A DNA stretch of 36,172 bases from Spirodela intermedia (lineage: Eukaryota; Streptophyta; Magnoliopsida; Alismatales; Araceae). Made by a program: the position numbers and the translations under genes. The notes under the pieces are model-generated. The model was not told the origin of the DNA. It saw only the letters and a list, made by a program, of their open reading frames with translations, and did not search any database. Shown here piece after piece: positions 21,045 through 32,101 of this stretch; positions within the stretch are counted from its first letter, which is position 1; every line of letters starts with the position of its first letter. The stretch covers positions 1-36,172 of the forward strand of contig CACVBZ020000004.1 of the NCBI GenBank assembly GCA_902729315.2. Reading direction: 5' to 3'.

Positions 21045-21427
21045 ATCCACGGCAGAGCTACGGCCTGGCTGTTTGAATGGCTGGGGATGGATAGGGTCAG
21101 AATAGGCGGATGGAGGTTGAAAGAGCGGGGAGAGGACGGAACATCGAAAGAGACGTTGAGAATATGGAATCCTTTCGTATTAACGGATGTCAACGAAGGG
21201 TTACGAGAGGCTCTTACGCTCTTGGAAATGGCATAACATATTCGTCCAATACGAACGCTATTCCGAAGTTATCAACGGAGGTAGGAAGCCATCATTAGGC
21301 CACTCTGTCCTCACGTCTACAACAGGAAACATTGTTGGTACGAGCCACGCTCAACGTAAAAGTTCCCATGCTGATAAAATCCTGATTTCCCACTTCCGCC
21401 TCCCTCAGACAGTACTCTCTCCCGCTG

Positions 21428-21487
<60 letters not shown>

Positions 21488-21528
21488 CCTCTCGCTATTT
21501 ATTTGTCTTACATAGGTATAGGAGAGCG

Positions 21529-21577
<49 letters not shown>

Positions 21578-21880
21578 GGCATGATAGTTAAAAGATACCG
21601 TTATACAAATCTTAAATCGATTGCTGGTACATAATGCATAATTCCATGTTTTCGCAACTCTCTCTCTCACTCCTCTCTGGAGTGGATTGAAGCTGAGACG
21701 CTAATTAAAAGCCCCCAAAGCATAAATCTATCATTTTATGGCTGAGGTAATAACGCATGAAATTCAGTTTTCTCAATACCATCTTTGGTAGACTTAGACA
21801 AGTTGCTCTCTCTCTCTCTCTCTCTCCGAGGGCGCCGTTTCAGTCTGTGACACCCTAGTTACATAGTCAATAACGTAGCT
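21045..21880. promoter_or_regulatory. Distal 5' region of FUT copy B with CT...GA inverted microsatellites
   Basis: A CT run (about 21,430-21,490) and a GA run (about 21,521-21,573) are separated by about 30 bp, mirroring the arrangement before copy A but longer. A third CT run is at about 21,809-21,826. The solo LTR seen in A is absent at about 21,850. Confidence 0.65.
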
Positions 21881-22162
21881 AACAGGCCATTTATGACGTT
21901 GAGGCATCGAGCCGCGTCTTTAATGTTCTTAGGCCCACCTTTGAACCTCCCACATTATCCCTTGGCCATCCGATTGACGAGTTCACCTGATAGAGGTCAA
22001 TCATCTCTGGGTCGTTCCTTGGGTTCCATATTCCTCGATTTGATCAGCCAAAATGCAATCCTCGTCGTGTACATCTCTCTCTTTATCAAATCTGAACTGT
22101 TCATGACGAGCGAGGCCACCGATTGGTCACTCTTTATCTCCCTAAGTCCTGTCGATCTGTAG

Positions 22163-22439
22163 ATGGCTTCCCAGCCGATGGAAAACAAACGAGAGAGAGG
22201 CGGCAGAGACAACCGCCGCAACCATCCAGCCGGAGAAGCCGCCCTGCTGTCATTGGAAAAGAGGGTCTGGTTCGCCATCGGCTTGCTTACTCTTCTCACC
22301 GTGGCCTTGATCGTAGGAACGCATCGCCGGACTCTAATGTATGCCGCAGGAATCAACGAAAGCAGATCGGAGCATCAGCAGAAAGGGGAAGGTAAGTCGT
22401 TCCCGTCGTTGGCATGATCGTTCTCTTACTTCATCTCTG

Positions 22440-22483
<44 letters not shown>

Positions 22484-22497
22484 CCCCTCTCTCCCCC

Positions 22498-22539
<42 letters not shown>

Positions 22540-25218
22540 TCCTCTCCCTCCCCTTCTCTCTCACCCTCTCCCTCCCGCCCTCTCTCTCTCTTCCTCTCCC
22601 TCCCTTTCTCTCTCACCCTCTCCCTCCCTCCCTCTCTCTCTCCCTCTCTCTCTCTCCCTCCCTCTCTCTCTCTCCCTCTCTCTCTCTCCCTTCCTCTCTC
22701 TCCCTCTCTCTCTCTCCCTTCCTCTCCCTCCCCTTCTCTCTCTTCCTCTCCGTCCCTTTCTCTCACCCTCTCCCTCCCTCCCTCTCTCTCTCTCTCCTCT
22801 CTCTCTCTCTTCCTCTCCTCCCTTTCTCTCTCACCCTCTCCCTCCCTTCCTCTCTCTCTCTCTCTCTCTTCCCTCTCTCTCTCTCTCTCTCTCTTCCTCT
22901 CCCTCCCTTTCTCTCTCACCTTCTCCTCCCTTCCCTCTCTCTCTCTCTCTCCCTCTCCTCCCTTTCTCTCTCACCCTCTCCCCCCCCTCCCTCCCTCTCT
23001 CTCTCTCTCGCCCCCTCTCCCTCCTCTCTCTCTCTCTCTCTCTCTCGCTCTCTCCCCCTCTCTCTCTCTCTCTCTCCCTACACACTCATACGCACATATG
23101 CACAAATATATCTGTAAATCAATAGTCGTATGTTTCTCTTGTTTTATACCCATTTCTCCGTCAATCATAACGATCTAAAACATAATTCCCCGTTATCTCC
23201 TATCAATGTTCTTGTGATTTCCCATGTAAGTACACGACACGCGCGCATCGACCTGCGATTACTCACTCTATTTCTGTACCTATTTATGTATAGTTTTTTT
23301 TTTTTATCTATTATTCTATAAGACACAATATCCTCTCTCTCTCTCCCTCTCTCTCTTTCTCTCTGTGTCTGTGCGTTGTTTGGTCTTCACCATCCGGTGA
23401 TATGACACCGAAAACCTCTTTAAACATGAGCATTCGGCAGTTTTTTGGCGTTGAGTTTATGAAAAAAATGATTAATGAAGCCGCTCCTCCACCTTCAGTA
23501 CCTTTCCCAAACTCCCTGACCACGGGGGACAGAAGTACGGTTGAGGTGCAAGAAAATTATATGCTATTTACGTAAGTTTTCTAGTCTCTATGTATGTATA
23601 TTTACGATATGGAACATGAAAACAGTCAATAGAAAATTAAAGAGGTGACGCTGATTACACGTAAAGATAGGAGAATATTCAATTTTCTTGGCTCATTTTA
23701 TTTTAGATTGCAGTCGATCTCCTCTCATCCCTATCTAACTATCAGATTACGTCGGTGATAATGTCAGGTTTTGAGGCACGAACCTCCGCTGCGGGCTCCG
23801 ACGCGCTGAGAGACAAGTACCTCGACGGCCTTCTCGCCGCCGGCTTATACGAGGACTCCTGCCGGAGCAGGTACGAGGCGGTGAACTACCGCCACCTTTC
23901 CCCCTACAAACCTTCGGCTTACCTCGTGCAGAAGCTCCGCGAGTATGAGGATCGTCACCGGAGATGTGCGCCTCATACCAACGCCTACAAAAAGATGCTG
24001 CCGCTCCTTACAGGCGGCGTCGCCGCCGGGACGGTGGAGGAGTGCAAGTACCTCCTGTGGACGCCCTTCTCAGGGCTTGGAAACAAAATAATTTCTCTCA
24101 CGTCGTCGTTCCTCTACGCCCTGCTCACGGAAAGGGTCCTCCTCATCGATAGGGGAAGGGATTTCTCCAAGCTCTTTTGCGAACCCTTCCCGGGGACTTC
24201 CTGGCTGATTCCCGAGGACTTCCCGATGAAAAACCTCTACTTCAACCGAGGGGACCCCTTGAGCTACGGCAGTCTGGTGAGAGAGAAGGGCATTGTCAAT
24301 CCTCTGCCATCCTTCGTCTACGCGCACGTAGTCACCGACTTCGCGCAAGAGGATGCTCGCTTCTTCTTCGAGGAGGACCAGAGAGCCCTACGGGGAGTCC
24401 CTTGGCTTCTTGTGAGGTCGGAAGTCCACTACGCGGCGGGCTTGTTCTTAAACGCCGACTTTGAGCCAGAGCTTTCCAGGCTGTTCCCGGAGACGGAGAC
24501 GGTGTTCCACCACCTCTCCCGGTACCTTCTCCATCCGTCCAACAAGGCCTGGGGGATGATCACCAGGTACTACCACACTTATTTAGCCAAGGGCAAGGAA
24601 AGGTTGGGGATACAGATCAGGATCTTCAACCATGAAAACTCTCCCTTCGAGAACGTCTCGACCCAGGTCGTCAACTGCCTCATGAAGGAGAAGCTACTGC
24701 CGGAGATTGATCTGAACGACCCCCAAGTCGTGCCCGGCAGATGGAAGATTATGGACGTTATTGTTACGACTCTGCACTCCGGCTACCTAGACAAGATCCG
24801 AAGCATTTATTGGGAGCACCCAGCCGCCGGCGGCGTGCTCGTCAGCGTCCATCAGCCGAGCCACGAGGAATATCAGTTGATGGACGACGAGAGCCACGAC
24901 ATGAAGGCGTGGGCGGAGATGAACCTGCTAAGTTTTTCCGACGTTCTGGTGACTAGCGCCTGGTCGACCTTTGGCTACGTTGGGCAGGGCCTCGGGGGTT
25001 TAAAGCCGTGGATTCTCCTCCGACCGAAGAGCCCAGCCCTGCAGGAGCCCTCTTGCGTCAGGGATATCTCGATGGAGCCGTGCTTTCACCTGCCGCCGGC
25101 GTACCTGTGTGAGCAGAAGATGGACGGCAAGAGGGGCAAGGTGGCGCCGTACGTCACCTATTGCGTCGATGTCGAGGGTGGACTCAAGGTACTCGCCCGG
25201 AACAATGAAGTCCCGTAG
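22163..25218 (+). CDS. FUT: Galactoside 2-alpha-L-fucosyltransferase (GT37), copy B; exons 22163-22391 and 23714-25218
   Basis: Golgi enzyme that adds alpha-1,2-fucose from GDP-fucose to galactose on xyloglucan side chains (some relatives act on arabinogalactan). Joining the exons at GTAAGT/TTGCAG in phase 1 gives 577 residues, close to the 558 of Arabidopsis FUT1. The N-terminus is short and basic, with one membrane helix (about 35-52), then a stem (about 53-105) and the catalytic domain. Key stretches are KYLDGLL (about 111-117), WTPFSGLGNKIISL (about 192-205), LFPETETVFHHLSRYLLHP (about 333-351), LGIQIRIF (374-381) and SAWSTFGYVGQGLGGLKPW (491-509). All are typical of the family and intact. 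GC-rich third positions contrast with the flanks. The 1,322-bp intron holds a 650-bp CT tract. Substrate specificity cannot be read from sequence. Likely the functional copy of the pair. Confidence 0.9.
22392..23713 (+). other. Intron of FUT copy B
   Basis: 1,322 bp against 414 bp in copy A. It contains the long polypyrimidine tract (about 22,430-23,080), then about 250 bp of ordinary AT-rich intron sequence absent from A (23,081-23,330), a second CT run (23,332-23,362), and about 350 bp nearly identical to A. Copy A looks like the product of a deletion between the two CT runs, or B of an expansion. Confidence 0.75.
22430..23080. repeat. 650-bp polypyrimidine tract with minisatellite structure
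   Basis: Nearly pure C/T on the plus strand. Within the CT background a longer motif recurs about six times: TTCCTCTCCCTCCCTTTCTC followed by TCTCACCCTCTCCCTCCC (for example near 22,548, 22,590, 22,745, 22,810, 22,890 and 22,960). It is therefore a higher-order minisatellite and not a simple (CT)n run. It can form triplex (H-DNA). Confidence 0.9.
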
Positions 25219-26105
25219 GAGAGACAAACGTGACGGCCGACGACGATCAAGAGAAGCTATTTAATGATTCTTTCCTCTCCCCCTGACGGAAAAAGGACAC
25301 GTCTGATTGTGAACGTAGGAATAGTCTCTGAACTACATATATTTATCTCGTGTGTGATCCCTCAGATCTTTTTCCTTCTCTATCTTAACTGTTTTTCCCT
25401 CTATCTCTCATGGGTATATGATGGATTATCTTCGACTGTGAAGGAAGGGGAGTGAGGACGATTGTTCCCAACAAAAGCCGATGTGAAACTCACCCATTCA
25501 CGGAATCGCTGTAGTGGGATTTTACAAAATAAGTTCTTGAGTTGAAGAAAATATTGAAAATAAACACCGTGTTGTGAGAAAGAAAACAAGTACATGTGGG
25601 TGAGTATGTGGGAGAGAGAAAGAAAGAGGGAAAGAGAGAGAGGAGCCGAAGAGTGAGAAGGGCGACGGTAGCTTGGTCTTGTTTTGTAACACACCTGTAC
25701 TGACAACTTGTGCTTTCTGTCCTCTCTAGTTTCGTTAAAGCGCCCGATTGGGCCTAATGGCTTATTAAGTCCTCCGAGATCCAGTAGGCCTAAGAATTAG
25801 TAAAAGGAACACAGATGTAGGAAAAAAACTGGCGCTGATATGAATTAAAAACATTAATAATAAATTTATATAGAAATAATATGCCCATGCGGGTAATCAT
25901 GATCTCATTCTTCTATCAGTCAAAATGGGTTGGACTATTCCTACGCTGCTACTTGGACAAAAGCTAACAATATTCTCTCGACTTTCCGAGAACACCAAAT
26001 GTGGCCTAGGCCCACTCGTGTCTATAAGTTGCAATGCATTTGAGGGCTCAGTGATAAGTCAGGAAAGAGGCTTCAAATGGACCCCTTGGAATCCCAGTCC
26101 TAAAT

Positions 26106-26155
<50 letters not shown>

Positions 26156-26370
26156 TGGTCTCGATGGATCATTTTAAAGACCGGAGAATACCTTATTATT
26201 TACAAAGATCATTTTTCTTTGTAGGTAAAATTTCTAACCCAGAGTTTGAAGAATATGTGGCTCAATTGTTCTTTCGACTCAATGTTTACAAGCCCGTTAG
26301 CACATAATTTGTTGACATTCATGTGTATAGAATTTTTGATGTTGAAGACTTGGTCAAGAGTCGTATAAAC
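25219..26370. other. 3' flank of FUT copy B
   Basis: Colinear with 12,562-13,690 of unit A. Contains a (GA)n run (26,108-26,152). No genes. Ends where unit A has the 5S-derived insertion. Confidence 0.6.
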
Positions 26371-27089
26371 AAAGGAAGGGGCGAATAGGTCCTCTCAGAT
26401 TTTTTATTAGCTTTCCCGAAAAAAAAGGTTTGGAGGGACCATACATGTAATATTCATGATTCTAGCAGAGGGCCATGTGTGCCACACTGCAATGTGGAAG
26501 ACCATGGTATCAATTGCCGCTAGGGGGAGGGACGAGCAGCAGGACAAGGGGAGGGAGGACCGATGAAGGATGCCCCAATTATTGGCCTCTCACTTCTATA
26601 TTTACATTGATCACCCAAATTTTGAATTCCGTGCTAATTATTGATTAGATTGAACGCTAAATAGACTTGTTGTGACGAATGGTCCTGGGAAAATTACATA
26701 GTAGGAAAATAGTCAATGGGTTTTGGAGCATCCTACAAATGCCTAGATTGGTCTCAAATAAGATTTTATGTTACTTAGTTGGGTTGACCAAGCTTGATTG
26801 AGGATTTTTTTGAAGTAGAGATCTTAACTTTTTTTTAAATCCACCATTCCCTAGGTCAGATTTGGATGATGGGCCAATGAATGTAATGGTGTGAACAAGG
26901 TTTCTCAATTAGGCAATATAAATAATATATTTCCAGAAACTCTTAACAAGGTTTCTATTTGCTAAGAGTCATTTCAGGAAATAAAAGAAAGAATGATATT
27001 GGTACCACCGCAGAAGATGAATTTTAAATGTGTTACCCACCGAAGTATGCATGTCATAGATATCAAGATCATGAAAATGAAGATGGAAA

Positions 27090-29240
27090 TATTGAATACG
27101 AATAAAAAACATTAAGAAGTGATATGGCATGATTTATATGGTTCTCACATAACCTTTACATTCACAAAGAAAGTTAGAAATAACTTTTTCATGGAAGAAC
27201 AAATAAAAAGAGAGAAAAAATGTCTCAAAATCTTTCCTCAACTTGATTTTGAATACCTTCTTCAAATATTAACGAAAGACCAAAAAAAGAGAAGTGACAT
27301 GCTACCTTCTCTCACCGAGCCCAAATTTTTTATGTCCTCAGCTCCTCTCATAACTCTCTCACACATATCCCTCCCCTTTAAATAGAGGAAAGAGTAGAGA
27401 GGTTTGACAAAAGGGAGAGAGGGATAGAAGTAAAAAGAGATGAGAGTATCTTGTCACACATGTGGGTGTTTTAACACATTATGATCTGTTATAACACCCC
27501 CATTCTCTCATGGGCTGTTTAACATCTCACTGATTTGACTAGTTATAATAACACTCTCCACCTTTGAGTTAGTCAAATTAGTTAACAAAATTACTAAATA
27601 AATAACCATTTTTTAAACAGGACTAGCCCATCTCTTTGAGACCTTTGGGTATCAAAGAGAGATGTCACCATATCAATATAAGTAATAGTATCTTATGTAG
27701 AAGCCTTCACCAGTTAGATGTCATCACTTGAAATAAGTCCACATAATTTGTGAAATAGGACATTAATAAATTTTATATTGATTGATAAATCATACATAGA
27801 ACTTCTCGATTAATGTCAAGTTTCTGGTTACCACAATGTACCTAACTTCTATAGGTGAAAGTATGACTATGTCTTGTACTGATGGCAATCAACTTATAAG
27901 ACCTCTACCAAGAGTAATGATATATAATTTTTAGTTCTATAATTGAGATAGCTTGCATAATTTGAGTCAATATAGTAACTAAGATTTTTTTTCTTAGAAT
28001 TGTAAATTAACATCAGATACCCTTAAAATAACACAAAAGCTACTTTATTATATTCTAATGTCATTTTATTATATTTAATTTATTAAAATAGTAAGCTAAC
28101 ATGTGATGTACCTTTAAGATAACCCAAAATATACTTTATTACATTCAAGCGTCCTTTTATTAGGTTAAATTTATCACTATTAATATCATTAATTTTCTGT
28201 GTTAAATAAGGCACAGGAACCAAAGACATTTGTTATAGTATGTTGAAATTTTTCTTATTATTCTTTATTTGATTTGTGACACTATTACAAAGATAATTTG
28301 AAATTATAAGCCAGAAGTGTACTAGTAATCTTGGCCTCTATCATACTGAATTTGGTTAGTACTTTCTCAATGTACTCTTGCTTTAATAATTGTTTTGAAT
28401 CTTCATACCAAATGTTTTATCACCACTCATTAGGTTTTTCATTTCATATTTTAAGTCAAGTTCTTGTTTCAACTTAACAACCTCATCCATACACTTGTAG
28501 GCAATCAGTATGTCACCAACAACATGTGTACACTAACAAACCCATTATTAACGAAGGAGAAATATAGAAAATTATCACTAAAGAGAGGAGAAACATGGGG
28601 AACCAAGATGAATAGAAGGAAGACAAGGGAGATGGCAGTGAGGCTAAGTGGTGGTGAGCTAGAACAATGGTGAGTCAAAGCTGCAACAAGATAAGTGACA
28701 ATTATATGAGGCTGCAGCAAATCAAAGCAGTAGTGCAGCGAAGTAGAGTAGCAACAAGGTGATGTGGCAAAAAATATGTGGCTTAATTCATTTGGGAACT
28801 CTTGTAGGTTTAATGTTCACACGTGAATTTACAAAAAAAAAATTAAAAGATATACACATGAATATATGACCTTCTAACAATCATATTCGTTCCTTATGCA
28901 GCAGCATGTCAATATAAAAGTTTTAAATTTTTTGAACCACTGATAATTATCTTTCTTCATATCATAAAAAGATATCTTAAGTTTGCATACAAATTTTTCT
29001 CTCCTATTGAGTAAAACATTCTAGTCGTAATGTACATACTTATTCATCTTAATTTTCAGGCAGAAATAAAGTTTTTACATATAAACTTCCTCTAATTTTA
29101 AATCTTACATTGCTATCATAGTAAGCATAAATCTAATTGAACAAATTGTTACCACTGGCGAGAAACTTCATTGAAATTAACATGTTTCCTTTGGCCAAAT
29201 CTTTTTGCTGCCAAGCTAGCCTTATATTTGAGTGTACACC
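27090..29240 (-). mobile_element. Old copia element, left part (unit C)
   Basis: 3' LTR at about 27,090-27,496, a degraded RNase H region at about 27,880-27,965, AT-rich filler with repeats, and an RT fragment at about 28,860-29,240. The RT fragment begins further N-terminal than in unit A: on the minus strand KYKASLAAKRFGQ and VNFNEV match the KYKARLVAKGFxQ...DFxEVFSPV region. All frames are broken. Confidence 0.65.
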
Positions 29241-29500
29241 TATTTGCAATTGAATGTGTTCTTTCTTATTGGTGGAGATATTCTACAATACCTAATAGTT
29301 ACGGACATAATTTTTGGAAAAATAGCATGATCTTTTTTGGAAATTTCATCATCACTACATCTCCCAGTCATGCTAATGATCTCCAGTCAGCCCCATTTCA
29401 GACGAACTGCCACTGCCCGCTGCTGGATGACTAATTGTTATTGATTGGTCAAATTAATGGACGACCCAACAGGGGAGAGTAGTAATAGGAAATTTCCATC
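29241..29500. other. Unclassified 260 bp at the left end of the unit C insertion
   Basis: No match to the corresponding part of unit A. An 87-codon plus-strand frame (29,171-29,434) runs across antisense RT sequence and so is not a gene. Confidence 0.35.
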
Positions 29501-29935
29501 TGTTATAACATCTCTCCCTCTCCCTCTTGTCGTCCCATACCTCATCTTCCTCTATTCAAAGGGCAGGGGCGTCGGAGAAGTTATTTGTGATAGTGGAGAA
29601 TTGTGAGAGGCGGTGAGAGAAGAGGATAGAATTCCACTTTTATTTCCGTCTTTTTTATCTTCTTCAAGAGGAAGGGCTTCCGCATCAAGTCGTGGGAGAT
29701 AAATATTTATCACCCCATAGACATAGAAGGATCTATCTGAACCACATAAATCTTGACATATCACTTCTTAGTGTCTTTTCATTTATATTCAATCTGGTCT
29801 TCTCATTATATTGCCTTTGATACTCTTGATATATTGCTACACATGTGGATAACTTATTTGCGTGTTGTCTTCTGCTATGGTGTCAATATCATCATGTCTT
29901 TTATTCACAACAATGGCTCCTATCAGAAACGTTGA
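29501..29935 (+). mobile_element. Inverted copy of the old copia LTR and its flank
   Basis: Starts TGTTATAACA and, reverse-complemented, follows 2,858 back to about 2,330 of unit A, including the 110 bp outside the LTR (the GAATAAAAGA region). It is therefore an inverted piece of a tandem unit and not an independent insertion of the element. A TTTGAATAGAGG promoter-like block is retained. Confidence 0.6.
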
Positions 29936-29989
29936 ATCTCATGAATAATGTAAGTTTTATTTTAATATTATTATTTTTTGCTTAATTAG

Positions 29990-31799
29990 AAGCCTTCCTG
30001 ATGCTGCCTCATTAGTTGAATCAACTCTTTTTCTAGCTTTTCGTTTCTCAACTCATCAAATTCTTCATCTTCTCAAGAGCTATCTTTTAATTTCGGTATA
30101 TGATATGCATCATCATCAACATCCATGGCTGCAAAATTATGATTAGATTCATTAATTTCGTCTCCTACGTCTCCCAAATCAACTGATTTTTCCTCACCTG
30201 AAATATGTTTTTCTTCATTTCTGTCCTTATTCCCTTCTACTAAAATTTGGATGATTTTTCCATGATCAGCTGCTGTTTCTTCATCTAAGGGCTCTTTCTC
30301 CTCATCATCCTCACTATATTCATTCATCAATTGTGAGCAATAAATGATTTTATTTAAATTTTCTGTTACTATATTTTCGGCCTTAATATTCTCATTTACT
30401 TCTAATGGATCATCGATTTCTTGTAATAATTGGAAATAAGGATCAGGTAAAATATTCTCACTCAATGTATTCACTGACCTAACATTTTCATTTCGTGGGT
30501 TTTTTTCTAAATTTATCCAGCTAGACTCTCGTTGCTGAAGTCTTACTGTTGGACAGTTTTCTGGATTTTCTATGGGCTGACTAGGTAGCTGTCCCTCTTC
30601 TCTCTTATTCCCAAGAGCCTCTATAATTTATTTCTGGTGCAGCATCATTTGATTCATAGTTTGTTGTATCATTTGGCTCATTTGTTGCATCATTTCTATA
30701 GCATCAGGTTGGATTTGAGAGGACTGATTTTTCTAAAATGTATGTTCCTGTTTTAGACGAAATTCAAAATGTAAATTGGATCTAAGTGCTTCTGGATTTT
30801 GAATGTTATTTGGGTTTCTCCACGAAAAATTATTCCCCCAATTAAGATTATAAGAATTAGAAAAACATTTCCTATTTTTACTAAAATCGTGGGGTACTTG
30901 CATTTGTTCTTGTCTAGGATGATATTGAAATTCGAAATGATCATTTTCACCATACATAGTACCTGTACTATTTGAATTAAATTGAGGATTAAGAGGCTTT
31001 CTAATATTGTCAATAAGTAAATCAAGTTTTTCTAATCTTTGATTAATCTGATTAACCTCATTTCTAAATTTAGAATCATCATCATGATGCAATTCATAAA
31101 TTCCTCTCTTCTTATCCCTGTCATATAATTCAAAAGAGGCTTGATCTCTTGAATTTTCACTTAAATTCTCATAAAGACTGTAAATCTCATCAGGGGTTTT
31201 CTCCATAAAAGCTCCTCCACATATAGAATCAACCATATTTCTATGTTGTTCTAATAATCCATCATAAAAAATTCTATTGAGCTGCCACTTGGGTATAGCA
31301 TGATGAGGACACTTTCTAAGTAAATCTTTGAATGTTTCCTATGTTTCATGTAAAGTTTCTCCTAGTCTTTGAGAAAAACTCCATATATGTTTTCTCATAT
31401 TTTGGGTTTTTCCTAAGGGATAAAATTTTCAAAGAAAGGCCTGTTCTATGTCTTTCCAGCTAGTTAATTCTCTATCTAAGGTGGATAGCCAATGGCTAGC
31501 TTTGTCCCAAGTGTATGAGGAAATAATTTCATCTTAATAATTTCCGGTGTAACTTGAGGGAGATTAACTAAATCACAGACCATATGAAAATTTTATAAGT
31601 GCTGATGAGGTTCCTCTAAAGGCAATCTATGAAAATTAAGGAGCATTTGAAAAATTCCTAGATTTATTTCGAATTTAACATTGGGTGCTAATGGGACTCT
31701 AATATTGGATGCTCGTTGAAATGAATCAGGGATATAATAATTTTTCATGGCCATAGGATTGTTCTCAGTTTGACTTGTACTTCCTTCAGGATCTATCAA
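29990..31799 (-). pseudogene. Gypsy gag pseudogene (Retrotrans_gag)
   Basis: Three open segments (31,799-31,593, 31,236-30,733 and 30,474-30,073) lie in one gene order, separated by stops and frameshifts. Between the first two, the minus strand still reads FKDLLRKCPHHAIPKW. The second segment follows on with MVDSICGGAFMEKTPDE and LYENLSENS. These match the plant gypsy gag core (W-ERFKDLLxxCPHH, LVDxxxGGxxxxKTPEEA). One stop at about 31,340 replaces the usual Trp of the EAWERFKDLL motif. The C-terminal segment is strongly acidic and has no CCHC zinc knuckle in view. Confidence 0.8.
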
Positions 31800-32079
31800 A
31801 ATTAATTTTTTCTTTCGGATTTTTATTTTTGAATGAAATAATGAAAGGATTTTCTAGCCTTGGATGCAAGGATCTTCTACCATGCATAAAAATCAGTAAA
31901 TTCGAGGGAAAAATTTAGTAATTGTTACCCTCCTTCAGGATGCTCCAATCCTTGCCTTGCTTCTTTTCGTTCCCTTTTTCTAATAAAAAAAATCGACAAA
32001 AAGAAAATAAAACAAGAATTAATTTTTTTTCTATACTCTAAGAGAAAAACAGAAAAATACTAAATATTATGCAATACAT

Positions 32080-32097
32080 CCCCGGCAACAGCGCCAA
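32080..32097 (-). other. Gypsy primer-binding site
   Basis: TGGCGCTGTTGCCGGGGA on the minus strand lies a few bases after the LTR end (CA at 32,103-32,102). It differs at one base from the common plant gypsy PBS TGGCGCCGTTGCCGGGGA. Confidence 0.8.
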
Positions 32098-32101
32098 AAT
32101 T

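Larger units (their letters stand above)
14461..26525. repeat. Tandem segmental duplication, unit B
   Basis: Second unit, about 12.07 kb, colinear with unit A. It carries the old copia element, the conserved upstream blocks and the intact FUT copy. It differs from A by a private copia insertion that replaces about 1.6 kb, by lacking the A-specific insertions, and by a strongly expanded CT tract in the FUT intron. Confidence 0.85.

Noticed and set aside
22341-23178. Plus- and minus-strand open frames of 160-258 codons made of Ser/Leu/Pro or Arg/Glu
   Set aside because: They are translations of the intronic CT tract; every frame of such a repeat is open.
30753-31025. 90-codon minus-strand ORF inside gag
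   Set aside because: Overlaps the gag frame out of register and has no gag features; a shadow frame.
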